Source: JAPULR01 sp963665075 (GTDB lineage: Bacteria > Chloroflexota > Dehalococcoidia > Lucifugimonadales > GCA-2712585). Taken from it: a stretch of DNA of 64,000 nt. How positions within the stretch are numbered: the stretch's first letter is position 1; the number at the start of each line of letters is the position of its first letter. Shown here one piece after another: positions 22,685 through 32,105 of this stretch. The notes under the pieces were generated by a model. The model was given only the letters and a program-made list of their open reading frames with translations, was not told the origin of the DNA and did no database searches. The position numbers were made by a program, and so were the translations under genes. The stretch is taken from assembly GCA_963665075.1 (NCBI GenBank), contig OY762063.1, positions 1,736,001 to 1,800,000 on the forward strand, read 5' to 3'.

Positions 22685-23536
22685 ATGGCGACCGTTGACC
22701 TGCATCTGCATACCACGGCTTCGGATGGGCGGCTTTCGCCGACGGAGTTGGTGAACCTGTTGGGAGAGCGGGGTCTTCGGATTGCGGCCATCACCGACCA
22801 CGATTCCACGGAAGGGCTGCCGGAAGCCTACGAGGCGAAGGAGCGGTTTCCCGACCTGACGCTGATACCGGGAATAGAGTTGAGCACGGAGGCGGGGGAT
22901 TCGGAGATTCACGTGCTGGGGTACTTTCTGGACTGGAAGAACGCGGAGTTTCAGAAGGTGTTGTCGGGCTTCCGAGACGGCAGGGTAGGCAGGGGGCAGG
23001 CGATGGTTGAGAGGCTGGGGGAGTTGGGGCTGCCGGTGGAGTGGGAGCGGGTGCTGCACTTCGCGGGAGACGGCGCGGTGGGACGTCCGCACATCGCGCT
23101 GGCGATGGTGGAGCGGGGATACGTGCCTGGGGTGCGGGATGCCTTCGACCTGTATTTGGGACGGAACGGCCCCGCATACGTGGAGCGGCAGAAGCTCAGC
23201 CCGGAGGACGCCGTCGGCATCATACGCGGCGTCGGAGGCGCGGCGGTGTTGGCCCATCCTTCCTACGTGAACAACCTGGACGGGCACCTGACGCGGATGA
23301 AGGACGCGGGGCTGGCGGGGATGGAGGTCTATTACAGTCACTACCCGCCCAAGACGGTGCGCCAACTGCGGGAGGTAGCCAAGCGCTTCGACCTGCTTCC
23401 GTGCGGGGGCAGCGATTATCACGCCCTCGGACAGGAAGACGAGGTGCTGCCCGGTCACGCGGGGCCGCCGGAAGAAGTGGTGGAAGCGTTGTACGCCAGT
23501 CGCGCCCGCGCCGCCGCCAGCTCGACGGAGGACTAG
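22685..23536 (+). CDS. PHP-domain phosphoesterase
   Basis: 283 residues from ATG 22685. Metal-binding motifs: DLHLHTTASDGRLSP, AAITDHDSTEG, PGIELSTEAGDSEIHVLGYF, GRPHIALAM, VLAHPSY and CGGSDYHA. This is the arrangement of stand-alone PHP proteins such as 3',5'-nucleoside bisphosphate phosphatase or RNase AM. It starts 5 bases after the YmdB-like gene stops, so they form an operon. Confidence 0.9.
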   Translation: MATVDLHLHTTASDGRLSPTELVNLLGERGLRIAAITDHDSTEGLPEAYEAKERFPDLTLIPGIELSTEAGDSEIHVLGYFLDWKNAEFQKVLSGFRDGRVGRGQAMVERLGELGLPVEWERVLHFAGDGAVGRPHIALAMVERGYVPGVRDAFDLYLGRNGPAYVERQKLSPEDAVGIIRGVGGAAVLAHPSYVNNLDGHLTRMKDAGLAGMEVYYSHYPPKTVRQLREVAKRFDLLPCGGSDYHALGQEDEVLPGHAGPPEEVVEALYASRARAAASSTED

Positions 23537-23557
23537 GGACGGGAGAGGCCCGGCGTC

Positions 23558-24292
23558 GTGGAACTGGCCCTGCTATTCGTCTATTCCTACCTGGTGGGTT
23601 CCATACCCACGGCATATATCATCGGCCGGTGGGTTCGTGGCATCGACATCCGGGAGTACGGCAGCGGAAACGTGGGTGGGTCCAACGTGTTCGAGCACGT
23701 TGGGAAGCGGTGGCTCATACCGCTGGGACTCTTCGAGGTTTTCGTCAAGGGGGCGTCGCCGGTCTGGGTGGGGATTGTGCTGCTGGACGTGCAGGTGGAA
23801 GGGCCGACGGGCATGTGGGCGGCGAATTGGCTGATGGGATTCGAGCGGAGTACGCCGGCGTTGGCGGTCGCCAGCCTCTTGTCCGTAATCGGACACAACT
23901 GGCCCATATTCCTGAAGTTCCAGGGCGGGCGGGGAATCGGGACGGCGGCGGGAGGGCTTGTGGGAATGGCGTTCTACCAGCTATGGGCATTCATCGCCGT
24001 GGGCCTGGTGGGCTACTTCATCCGCCGGTCCGCCATGATGGTGCTGTTGTCGCTGCTGTTGCTGCCGCTATGGACGTTCCTGCTGGGGCAATCCGCCGTG
24101 GTGATGTGGTACTGCTTTGGTATGATTGGGATAATCGTCCTGAGGCGGTTGACGGCAAACGGGAAGCCCGACGTGCCCGGCTATTCGGTGAGGAAGGTGC
24201 TGTTCAACCGGCTGGTGAGGGACAGGGACGTGGACGATCGGGACGAGTGGGTGCGCCGGGCGCCGACGTCCGTGAAGGATTCGGGAGGCTGA
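23558..24292 (+). CDS. plsY: Glycerol-3-phosphate acyltransferase PlsY
   Basis: 244 residues from GTG 23558. PlsY acylates glycerol-3-phosphate from acyl-phosphate at the inner face of the membrane. Signature blocks: YLVGSIPTAYIIGR, DIREYGSGNVGGSNVFEHVG, and KFQGGRGIGTAAGGLVGM. Several membrane spans follow. The C-terminal tail (residues 205-244, charged RDRDVDDRDEW) is longer than usual. Part of the same plus-strand operon as the PHP gene. Confidence 0.93.
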   Translation: MELALLFVYSYLVGSIPTAYIIGRWVRGIDIREYGSGNVGGSNVFEHVGKRWLIPLGLFEVFVKGASPVWVGIVLLDVQVEGPTGMWAANWLMGFERSTPALAVASLLSVIGHNWPIFLKFQGGRGIGTAAGGLVGMAFYQLWAFIAVGLVGYFIRRSAMMVLLSLLLLPLWTFLLGQSAVVMWYCFGMIGIIVLRRLTANGKPDVPGYSVRKVLFNRLVRDRDVDDRDEWVRRAPTSVKDSGG

Positions 24293-24299
24293 GGAGGAG

Positions 24300-24821
24300 A
24301 TGGCATACGAGGAAGGCGTGAATTACTGCGCGACGCATCCGAACGTTGAGACGGGGTTGGCGTGCGGCCGGTGCGGACGGTACATCTGCCCGCGGTGCAT
24401 GATTCAGACGCCGGTGGGGAGCAGGTGCGGCGACTGCGCGCGGGTGCGGAAGTCGCCGGTTTTCGACGTGAGCGGGAGGCAGTATTTGCTGGCGTCTTTG
24501 GCGGCGGTGGGATTCGGGGTCATCCTGGGAGTGGTGGGCGGCATCCTGCGGATGGAATTAGGGCATTTCCCGTTTGTGACGGGGATTCTGGCCGCAGGGG
24601 TCGGGTATCTGATGGGGGAGGTGGTCAGCCGGGTCGTCAATCGGAAGAGGGGGCTTGGGTTGTCGATAATCGCGGGCGCGGGGGTTGTGGTGGCGTTTGC
24701 GGTGGCGGCGGGGGTTATTCTGTTGCAGCCCGTGACGTACAGGTACGACTATCTGGACATTGGGTTCGCGCTGCTGTTTCTGGGGTTGGCGACGTACATT
24801 TCAGTCAGCCGGGTCCGATAG
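24300..24821 (+). CDS. Zinc-finger (B-box-like) membrane protein
   Basis: 173 residues from ATG 24300 after GAGGAGG. Residues 8-45 are a cysteine-rich zinc-binding segment: CATHPNVETGLACGRCGRYI, then CPRCMI and CGDCAR. After a short linker come about four hydrophobic spans. Such small B-box-rhomboid-like proteins are common next to lipid genes, but the rhomboid catalytic residues are absent. It overlaps recX by 21 bases at the convergent 3' ends. Confidence 0.7.
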   Translation: MAYEEGVNYCATHPNVETGLACGRCGRYICPRCMIQTPVGSRCGDCARVRKSPVFDVSGRQYLLASLAAVGFGVILGVVGGILRMELGHFPFVTGILAAGVGYLMGEVVSRVVNRKRGLGLSIIAGAGVVVAFAVAAGVILLQPVTYRYDYLDIGFALLFLGLATYISVSRVR

Positions 24822-25292
24822 TTCCCGCCAGAGGCGTTCGGTGGTGTCGGCGCAGATGCGGTAGTTGAAGCCGCGGCGTCGGAGGTAGCCCATCATTCTG
24901 TTATAGAAGGCGCGGCGGTCGAGGCGGGCCAGTCTTCGAAGGAACTTGGCGCCGACACGTTGGGCCATTTCCGTCTCGTCGAGACCTTCCAGGGCTTTTT
25001 CGGCAACCTCACCTTTCACGCCACGTTGGGCCAGTTCCTGGCGGATCACGAACTTGGAGCGGGGGGCGTGGCGTTCGCGGCTGTTGCGCCAGGCTTTGGC
25101 GAAGGCGGCGTCGTCCAGAAGGCCGGACTCCTTGAGGCGTTCGACGGTCTCATCGACCTGCCGGGGGGAGAAGTCTTTGGCGAGGCGGCGGCGGATTTCC
25201 GCGACGCTGCGCCCGCGATAGGAGAGGAAGCGGAGGGCGACGTCCATCGGGGACTTGGGCGTTTTGCGCCGCTTGGAGGACTGCCTTTGCAT
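24801..25292 (-). CDS. recX: Regulatory protein RecX
   Basis: 163 residues from ATG 25292. RecX binds RecA filaments and limits recombination. The helical repeats are recognisable: ALRFLSYRGRSVAEIRRRL, VERLKESGLLDDAAFAKAW, RQELAQRGVKGEVAEKALEG and YNRMMGYLRRRGFNY. It lies downstream of recA on the same strand, the usual order. The first codon falls in a CTTTGCATAAC sequence resembling the end of the MITE-like repeat. Confidence 0.9.
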   Translation of the reverse strand: MQRQSSKRRKTPKSPMDVALRFLSYRGRSVAEIRRRLAKDFSPRQVDETVERLKESGLLDDAAFAKAWRNSRERHAPRSKFVIRQELAQRGVKGEVAEKALEGLDETEMAQRVGAKFLRRLARLDRRAFYNRMMGYLRRRGFNYRICADTTERLWRELSDPAD

Positions 25293-25460
25293 AACTACCT
25301 ATTCATTCGAACATTGTGTCAAATGAGCATCGAATTTATAGCCACGACGCCCCACCCCTGGATTCCCGCCTACGCGGGAATGACGGAGGGGTTGCGGGAA
25401 TGACGGAGGGGTTGCGGGAATGACGGTTGTGCAAGGGTCGCTGAGAGGGGGGAATGGGTA

Positions 25461-26489
25461 TCAGTCGGCGGGCACGGCGGCGGCGACGGGTTCCGGCTGC
25501 TTCTCGCCGCGAATGAGGGACTCGATCTCCAGGGCCATAGTTTCGTTATCCTGTAGGAACTGCTTGGCGTTCTCGCGGCCCTGGCCGAGGCGGGTTTCGC
25601 CGTAGGAGTAGAAGGAGCCGCGCTTCTGGATGATTCCCTGCGCCGTGCCCAATTCGAGAATATCGCCGGTCCAGCTGATGCCTTTGCTGTACATGATGTC
25701 GAATTCGGCGACGCGGAAGGGTGGCGCGACCTTGTTCTTGACGACGCGGGCGCGGACGCGACTGCCGACCATTTCGGAGCCTTTCTTGAGGGCTTCGACG
25801 CGGCGGAGGTCGATGCGGACGGAGCTGTAGAATTTGAGGGCGCGCCCGCCGGGGGTGACTTCGGGGCTGCCGAACATGACGCCGACCTTTTCGCGGAGCT
25901 GGTTGATGAAGACGACGGCGGTGTGGGAGCGGTTGATGGCGGAGGTGAGCTTGCGGAGGGCCTGGGACATGAGGCGGGCCTGGAGGCCGACGTGGGTGTC
26001 GCCCATGTCGCCTTCGATTTCGGAGCGGGGGACGAGGGCGGCGACGCTGTCGACGACTACGACCTGGACTGCGCCGCTGCGGACGAGGTATTCGGTGATT
26101 TCGAGGGCCTGCTCGGCGTCGTCGGGCTGGGAGACAAGGAGGGAGTCGACGTCGACGCCGCAGTTGCCGGCGTAGACGGGGTCGAGGGCGTGTTCGACGT
26201 CGATGTAGGCGGCGATGCCTCCCTGCTTCTGGGTTTCGGCCATGACGTGGATGGCGAGGGTGGACTTGCCGGCGGACTCGGCGCCGTAGATTTCGGTGAC
26301 GCGGCCCTTGGGGATGCCGCCGACGCCGAGGGCGAGGTCGAGGGCGAGGGAGCCGGTGGGGATTACCTCGGTGGCTTGAACGGTGTCGGACTCGCCGAGG
26401 CGCATGACGGCGCCGCGGCCGTAGTGCCTTTCAATCTGGGTAAGGGCTATCTCCAGGGCGTTGTTGTTGTTCTTCTTCCTCTTTGCCAT
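25461..26489 (-). CDS. recA: Recombinase RecA
   Basis: 342 residues from ATG 26489 with GGAGGTGAC upstream. RecA drives homologous recombination and SOS induction. Walker A is GAESAGKST (slightly unlike the usual GPESSGKTT), then YIDVEHALDP, VVVVDSVAALVPRSE (Walker B), INQLREKVGVMFGSPEVTPGG and KNKVAPPF. The C-terminus is short and ends VAAAVPAD. No clear SOS operator was found in the leader by eye. Confidence 0.97.
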   Translation of the reverse strand: MAKRKKNNNNALEIALTQIERHYGRGAVMRLGESDTVQATEVIPTGSLALDLALGVGGIPKGRVTEIYGAESAGKSTLAIHVMAETQKQGGIAAYIDVEHALDPVYAGNCGVDVDSLLVSQPDDAEQALEITEYLVRSGAVQVVVVDSVAALVPRSEIEGDMGDTHVGLQARLMSQALRKLTSAINRSHTAVVFINQLREKVGVMFGSPEVTPGGRALKFYSSVRIDLRRVEALKKGSEMVGSRVRARVVKNKVAPPFRVAEFDIMYSKGISWTGDILELGTAQGIIQKRGSFYSYGETRLGQGRENAKQFLQDNETMALEIESLIRGEKQPEPVAAAVPAD

Positions 26490-26669
26490 GTCACCTCCAA
26501 TTTGGGGGATATGTTACCATAATATCGTGGGAACGGCAATTCTATTTTGGGGGTGGGATTGATGGGGAATTGGCAACGGGGTAGGGGGGATGGATTCCGG
26601 CTTCCGCCGGAATGACGGAGGGGGTGGGTGATTCGTAGTAACGGAAAGTTGTCGCTTTTGGGGGGTAGG

Positions 26670-28847
26670 CTAGGGCGTTGGTCGTGGATACCGTTCTGTT
26701 GGATCGTCCGGCTTAGGGGGACAGTAAGGAAGGCCAAGATCATCCAGGTCATGGTGAAATACCTCCCTTAATCTGGAAGGTGTGCAACCCTGAAGTGCAT
26801 TGCCGGATAGATACAAGTTATACATCGAGGTGAGATTTACCAGTGAGTTAGGTATCTCTCCGGTCAAGCGGTTGTAGGATAAGTCAAGGATAGAAAGTCC
26901 AGCTATATCGCCGATGGAATCGGGTATCTCTCCCGAAAGTTCGTTATGCTGAAGAAGCAGAGAGTCCAGATTAGCCAGGCTGCCCAGAGATGCAGGTATC
27001 TTCCCCGTCAACCGGTTGTCTGATAGGTCCAGTTCCCACAGATTGGCGAGGTCACTCAGTGAATCTGGTATCTCGCCGGTCAACCCGTTTTCCGATAGAT
27101 CCAAGCTCCACAGATCTACGAGTTTGTCCAGAGAATGCGGTATCTCCCCAATTAACTCATTGCCTGAGAGGCTCAAGCTTGTCAATCGCTCCATCTCGGC
27201 CAAGAAATCCGGCACCTCACCGCTCAACCGGTTGCCGCCCAGGTAAAGGTCCGTTAACTCCGTTAGGTTACCAAGGTAGGCTGGTATCTCCCCGGTGAAC
27301 TGGTTGTAGTACAAAGAGAGTTGGCGTAAGCCGCTAATTTTGCTTAGCGCCTCAGGAATCTGCCCTGAGAACCTGTTGTGCCCCAGGTTCAATGTTTCCA
27401 GTTGCATCAGGTCGGTCAGGGAGTCCGGTATCTCCCCAGATAGTTGGATGTCGATCAGGGTCAGGTCTCGCAGTTCGGACAGCCGTCCGAGAGCGGGAGG
27501 TATTCTCGGGTCAATTGGCGTATGTCCCCAGAGTCTGAGTTCGTGGACGCGGCCTGATGCGTCGTCCACAGTGACTCCTTCCCACTCAACTATGGGTACG
27601 TACGGGGCCCAGTTCAAGGCGGTATTGCCAAAGAGGGCGTCGCGAACCTCCAGCAGGGCCTCACAGTCCGCTACCAGTCCGGGATTCTCGTCCGGGTTGA
27701 TCACGGCAACGCCAGTGGAGCAGGTTGCCATTGTTGAGTCTTCGCAGTATTCCATGCCGGTTTCAGAGATGTCGTTGGAATCGATGGCTCGTAAGGCCGA
27801 TGGCACGCACCCCGTAAACGAGTTGCCGGACAGTTTAAGCCAATCCAAGTGGGGTAGGTCGGCAAGGAAGGAGGGTATCTCACCCGTCAGTCTGTTGTCG
27901 GCCAGGCCGAGGGCGCCCAATCCAGGGATGTTTTTCAGGGACTGCGGGATCTCGCCGGTCAGTTGATTTTCGGATAGCGAGAGAAAACCAAGATTAGTCA
28001 GGTTGCCCAGGGAGGAAGGTATCTCGCCGGACAGCTGGTTGCCCCAAAGGAACATAGTCCTCAGATTGGTGAGATTGCCAAGGGAATTCGGTATAGTTCC
28101 GGTAAGCATATTGGAACGCAATCCCAATTGCTCCAGACTGGTGAGATTGCCCAAGGAGGGCGGTATCTCTCCGGTGAGTTGATTGTAGCCCAACGATAGC
28201 TCTTTTAGGTTGACGAGGTTTCCCAGGGAAGCTGGTATTTCCCCGGCGAGGTTGCCGTTAGACAAGTCGAGAGTCTCAAGGTTTAAGAGATTGCCCAGAG
28301 AGGCCGGTATCTCCCCGGTGAGTTGGTGACGTGAAGAAAATGACAACGTTTCAAGGGCGTCGAGTTCGCCGAGGGATTCCGGCAGGCTGCCGTTTAGGAA
28401 GTCGTGGGAAGCGGGCGTGTGAGGGTAGATACTCCTGTTAACATTCAAGGCCCTGACGCGGCCCGGCGTGCCGCCTATTGTTATATCGCTCCACAGCGAA
28501 ATAGGGACCTTGTCCGCCCACTGCAATCCACCATCGGGGGCCAGGATATCCCGAGCTTCAAGAAGGTTTTCGCAATCTCTGACGAGGCCGGGGTTGTCTT
28601 CCGGGTTGGGTACTACTAAACCTTTGGAGCATTCTGTCAGGTCGGCCGGAGGCGGTCTTACCGTAGGCCGCGAGGCCGCAGGTGTGGCGGTGACGACGCT
28701 AGGCGTCGGCGTGGGTGTCGGTGTCGGCGTGGGTGTAGACGTCTTAGAGATGACTGTCTCTCCAGTCATCGCCGGAGCAGCTTCCTGGGACTGGCAAGCC
28801 GCCGTGGTAAGAAGCGCCAATATGGTTATTACTGTGTATCTAATCAT
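26670..28847 (-). CDS. Leucine-rich-repeat lipoprotein with duplicated module
   Basis: 725 residues from ATG 28847. A signal peptide ends at the lipobox TTAAC, followed by a (TP)n linker, so it should be displayed outside the membrane. Two modules follow. Each starts with a cap containing CS..GL.V.NP.(E/D)NPGLV.DCE.LLE.RD and a tryptophan-containing strand, then a ladder of 24-residue plant-type LRRs (LTGEIPxSLGNLxxLxxL). Module 1 spans about 75-370, module 2 about 375-715. Probably an adhesion or ligand-binding surface protein. It is AT-richer than neighbours, suggesting transfer. Confidence 0.85.
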   Translation of the reverse strand: MIRYTVITILALLTTAACQSQEAAPAMTGETVISKTSTPTPTPTPTPTPSVVTATPAASRPTVRPPPADLTECSKGLVVPNPEDNPGLVRDCENLLEARDILAPDGGLQWADKVPISLWSDITIGGTPGRVRALNVNRSIYPHTPASHDFLNGSLPESLGELDALETLSFSSRHQLTGEIPASLGNLLNLETLDLSNGNLAGEIPASLGNLVNLKELSLGYNQLTGEIPPSLGNLTSLEQLGLRSNMLTGTIPNSLGNLTNLRTMFLWGNQLSGEIPSSLGNLTNLGFLSLSENQLTGEIPQSLKNIPGLGALGLADNRLTGEIPSFLADLPHLDWLKLSGNSFTGCVPSALRAIDSNDISETGMEYCEDSTMATCSTGVAVINPDENPGLVADCEALLEVRDALFGNTALNWAPYVPIVEWEGVTVDDASGRVHELRLWGHTPIDPRIPPALGRLSELRDLTLIDIQLSGEIPDSLTDLMQLETLNLGHNRFSGQIPEALSKISGLRQLSLYYNQFTGEIPAYLGNLTELTDLYLGGNRLSGEVPDFLAEMERLTSLSLSGNELIGEIPHSLDKLVDLWSLDLSENGLTGEIPDSLSDLANLWELDLSDNRLTGKIPASLGSLANLDSLLLQHNELSGEIPDSIGDIAGLSILDLSYNRLTGEIPNSLVNLTSMYNLYLSGNALQGCTPSRLREVFHHDLDDLGLPYCPPKPDDPTERYPRPTP

Positions 28848-28922
28848 GCCTTACAGATAATATGCGCCTTTGGACTGATTCGTTCCAACAAGGCCAAACA
28901 AGTTTAGTGGGGGAGTCATGGG

Positions 28923-30506
28923 TCAGGGGTTGGGGGTGTATTTTTGGCCGAGTTCGGTTTCCCATCGGAGGTAGTGGATGGTGTCGGCGTAGGAGCGGTG
29001 GGGACCCATGACTACGACGTCGGTGGGAGGGGTCATGACGCCGGAGAGGCCGGTTTCGACGGGGAGGCCCTCGTTTCGCCAGGCGTTCATGCCGCCTTCG
29101 AGGACGGATACGTTGGAGTAGCCGAGGTCGGCGAGGGTGGCGGAGGCGAGGGTGGCGTCGATGCCGTTGGCGCAGGTGAGGAGGATGGGGGCATGTTTGT
29201 CGGGGGCGACTTCGGGGATGGTGGATTCGAGCCAGCCGCGGGGAGTCCATCGGGAGCCTGGGACGTGTCCGTCGGCGAATTCGGGGCTGATTCCGACGAA
29301 GATGGCGGGCGCGTACACGGTAGCGTATGCTTTTTGAGGGGAGACCAGGTTTGACTTCGACCTGGCGTCGTCCAAACCGAAGGGGAGGGGAGTCGGCATA
29401 CCCTCCTCAAGTTCATTGCCCTGGGCTGTCCACTGGGTGACGGCGCTTTGGAGGGCGTAGACGTTGGGGAAGCCCATCTGTCGGAACCAGGAGGCGACGA
29501 GGGTGGAGCGGACGCGCCCGTCGCAGGCGAAGATTATGGTTGCGTTGCGGACTGGGGCGACGTCGTCGGCGCGCTGGACGGCCTGGCCGCCGGGGAACCA
29601 TCGGAAGCCGGGGATATGTCCGGCTCGGTATTCCTCCTCGCGTCGAACGTCTACGAGGTAGACGGTTTCGCGGTGGGCGCGGGACATGGCTTGTTTGAGT
29701 TCGTGAACGTCGAGGAATTGGACGCCGTCTTCCATAGCCGCCTGGCCGGCGTAGGTGGCGGCGCGGGCTTCGCCTTCATCGGAGACGGTGGGCAGTTCAA
29801 GCCGGTCGGCGCCGGTATCCAGTTCGAGGCCGGCGAGGACCCAGCCGGCGGTGCCGTTCTTGAGGCCGAAGACGTTGGGGACGCCCATGCGCTGGAGGGC
29901 GCGGGCGCCGATGATGCTGCGGGTGCGACCGGCGCAGTTGAGGATGACGGTGGCGTCGGGGGCGTGTTCATCGAGGATGTCGGTGACGTGGAGGGCGAGT
30001 TCGCCGTTGGGGACGCTGCGGCCGCCGGGGATGCTGAAGTTCTGGTATTCCTCGGGGGTGCGTGTGTCCATGATGACGAGGTTTTCGCCGGAGTCGATGC
30101 GTCGCTTGAGTTCTATGGAGTCGATTTCGGGGACGCGGTGTTCGACTTCCATGCGCTCGCCGAAGTCTTTGGATGGGACGTTGGTGCCCCACTCGGTGGG
30201 GAAGTCGAGGGAGGTCCAGCGGTTGATGCCGCCTTCGAGGACGGAGACGCGGGAGTAGCCCATGCGCTGGGCGGTGGCGGCGGCGAGGGGGGCTTGTCGG
30301 CCGGCGTCGTCGCAGAAGATGAGGGGTGCGCCGCGGTAGGGGACGAGGGATGGCAGGTCGTATTCGATGCGGTGACGGGGTAGGAGGCTGGCGCCGGGGA
30401 CGTGGGCGCTGTTGTAGTTGCCGGCGTCGCGGACGTCGAGGAGGGCGAATTCCTTTTGGGAGGAGAGGAGGGCGCGGAGTTCGTGGGCGGTGGTTGTGGC
30501 GGGCAT
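28923..30506 (-). CDS. Four-domain rhodanese sulfurtransferase
   Basis: 527 residues from ATG 30506. Four tandem rhodanese domains, each with DVR or equivalent at the start, a HVPG/HIPG loop and an active-site Cys loop: CDDAGRQ (domain 1), CAGRTRS (2), CDGRVRS (3), CANGIDA (4). Domains 2 and 3 keep the CxGRxRS loop, so they are likeliest to be active. Sulfane-sulfur transfer is expected. The gene follows a thiol dioxygenase gene on the same strand, separated by one repeat unit, suggesting a shared role in sulfur amino acid oxidation. Confidence 0.9.
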   Translation of the reverse strand: MPATTTAHELRALLSSQKEFALLDVRDAGNYNSAHVPGASLLPRHRIEYDLPSLVPYRGAPLIFCDDAGRQAPLAAATAQRMGYSRVSVLEGGINRWTSLDFPTEWGTNVPSKDFGERMEVEHRVPEIDSIELKRRIDSGENLVIMDTRTPEEYQNFSIPGGRSVPNGELALHVTDILDEHAPDATVILNCAGRTRSIIGARALQRMGVPNVFGLKNGTAGWVLAGLELDTGADRLELPTVSDEGEARAATYAGQAAMEDGVQFLDVHELKQAMSRAHRETVYLVDVRREEEYRAGHIPGFRWFPGGQAVQRADDVAPVRNATIIFACDGRVRSTLVASWFRQMGFPNVYALQSAVTQWTAQGNELEEGMPTPLPFGLDDARSKSNLVSPQKAYATVYAPAIFVGISPEFADGHVPGSRWTPRGWLESTIPEVAPDKHAPILLTCANGIDATLASATLADLGYSNVSVLEGGMNAWRNEGLPVETGLSGVMTPPTDVVVMGPHRSYADTIHYLRWETELGQKYTPNP

Positions 30507-30559
30507 GGTTTCTCCTTAGAGAAGAAGAGATATTGCGCTACAAGGATCGGGCGGTTCGC

Positions 30560-30680
30560 GAAGCGCCCCTACGAGGGAGGGGCGGCTCGACCCTTCGACA
30601 AGCTCAGGGTGAGCGGCCCTCTGTCCTTCGCGAGGGGAGGGATAAGATGGATTCCCGCCTACGCGGGAATGACGAAGGGA
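30560..30680. repeat. Dispersed repeats between thiol dioxygenase and rhodanese genes
   Basis: Contains GGGCGGTTCGCGAAGCGCCCCTACGAGGG, CGACCCTTCGACAAGCTCAGGGTGAGCGG and the hairpin GGATTCCCGCCTACGCGGGAATGACG. It separates two co-directional genes. Confidence 0.75.
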
Positions 30681-30698
30681 TAGAGGAGGCATGGGGGG

Positions 30699-31283
30699 TT
30701 ATTCGTTGTTGGCTTTGCCGGAGACGTAGGAGTGGACGCGGCCGGTTTTGAGGTCGAACTTAGAGCGTTGGAGGCCTTCGAGGGACCTTCCGTAGACGTG
30801 GATTTCGACGGTGGGCAGGTCGGACTCGTTGTCGATGGCGTGGATTTCGTCCACCTCGGGGATGAGGAGGGAGACTTCGCCGGGCTTGGAGAGGGCGACG
30901 CGGTCTTTTTCCAGGATGGCGTATTCTTCGTTGGAACGGTCGTCGAGGCGGCGGAAGCGGGTTTCGGCGAGGACGTTTTCCATGACGCCGATCATGCCCC
31001 AGGTGCGGTGGTCGTGGGGGCCGATGTGGTCGCCGGGGCCCCAGATGACGGAGGAGATAGCGAGGCCGTTTGCGCCCTGGTGGAGCTTGTAGGTGCCGTG
31101 GCGGGCGCGGGGGCCGCGGCCGAGGGGGCGTCTGTATTCTTCGGGGATGGCGTCGGGGTTGCGGATGAGGCGTTCGAGGTAGACGGAGCCTTGGTCGAAG
31201 ATGCGCTGTTGGTCGGGGGTTTTGGCGAGGAGGGCGTCCATGTCGTGGATGAATTCTGCGAGGGTGTATTTGACGGCGGGCAT
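30699..31283 (-). CDS. Thiol dioxygenase (cysteine dioxygenase type I-like)
   Basis: 194 residues from ATG 31283 with GGAGG nine bases upstream. A cupin with iron ligands in GPHDHRTWGMIGV (two His) and VEIHVYG (third His). This is the pattern of cysteine or 3-mercaptopropionate dioxygenases, which oxidise a thiol to a sulfinate. Length fits the bacterial family. Which thiol it uses is not clear. It probably heads an operon with the four-domain rhodanese. Confidence 0.83.
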   Translation of the reverse strand: MPAVKYTLAEFIHDMDALLAKTPDQQRIFDQGSVYLERLIRNPDAIPEEYRRPLGRGPRARHGTYKLHQGANGLAISSVIWGPGDHIGPHDHRTWGMIGVMENVLAETRFRRLDDRSNEEYAILEKDRVALSKPGEVSLLIPEVDEIHAIDNESDLPTVEIHVYGRSLEGLQRSKFDLKTGRVHSYVSGKANNE

Positions 31284-31376
31284 GGGCGGGCCTCCTTGGG
31301 TGAGGGTGTGGGGGGATGTTAACACGGGGTTGGGTGGGCGTGGAAGGGGGGAGGTTCGCCGCGCCTCAAGCTGTAG

Positions 31377-32105
31377 TCAGACGCCGACCAACCCCTGATC
31401 CGATTGCAAGCGTTCGTTGAGCCGCGAACGCCAAAGGTCAAAGTCGTACCAACCACATCCAACACATCCCTCAGGGTCGGTTACGTCCGCCGGCTCCCAC
31501 GTTACGCCGCCCTGATAGAAGAAAACAATGCCAAAGGGCGTACCTCTTTGCCTCGTGCGATAACACCTCTCACAGGCTCGGCTCTTGAGCAAATTATGGC
31601 TTACGCTACCGTTGGATGCTTTGAGTAGTTGAAACTTCGCTCGAATATCGTCTTCCGTCATGTTGGAGAAATCGGATTGGGCATGGCTTGTCTCTGCATT
31701 CCACCGCAGCATCGGCAACTTGTGGTCAATAGTAAGCTCACTGGGCGTTCTGACCGTCTGCTCAACGACATCGCGAGAACCTAGAACCCTAACTGCCCTC
31801 AGAGCGAAGTCATCCGGCATGGATGGGGCGGGAATGGCTGTCATGAAGTTCCCCGTCCAACGGTCCTGCCGCGTCAGCTTGTCGCATGTCACACAGTAGT
31901 GATTCCCGCTTCGTATGTCCATGCCTGGGCGGGACTTCGTGCCCCTTTGGAGTCCTTGAATGCCGGATCCGCCGGCAATCTGCGTTGTCCTCACGTGTGC
32001 GTATTCACACTCGCGACAGTGCCATTGACGATCTTTCAGCACTACGTAGACCTGATAGATTTTGGTTTTCTTGTCAAAAACATCCTCGAACGCCGCCTCG
32101 TTCAT
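31377..32105 (-). CDS. HNH restriction endonuclease
   Basis: 242 residues from ATG 32105, overlapping the methyltransferase stop by 4 bases (ATGA). The HNH-like core is ELTIDHKLPMLRW, then SHNLLKSRACERCYRTRQRG. Four CxxC pairs (HCREC, YCVTC, ACERC, CVGCGW) suggest two structural zinc ions. Coupled to a DNA methyltransferase, it is best read as the cleaving half of a type II restriction-modification system. AT-rich relative to its surroundings. The recognition site cannot be predicted. Confidence 0.78.
   Translation of the reverse strand: MNEAAFEDVFDKKTKIYQVYVVLKDRQWHCRECEYAHVRTTQIAGGSGIQGLQRGTKSRPGMDIRSGNHYCVTCDKLTRQDRWTGNFMTAIPAPSMPDDFALRAVRVLGSRDVVEQTVRTPSELTIDHKLPMLRWNAETSHAQSDFSNMTEDDIRAKFQLLKASNGSVSHNLLKSRACERCYRTRQRGTPFGIVFFYQGGVTWEPADVTDPEGCVGCGWYDFDLWRSRLNERLQSDQGLVGV

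Noticed and set aside
25283..25439. Third MITE-like element spanning the recX-recA gap
   Set aside because: The putative ends (CTTTGCATAAC and GTTGTGCAAGGG) match at only about 10 of 13 bases; kept as a possible relic but not called.
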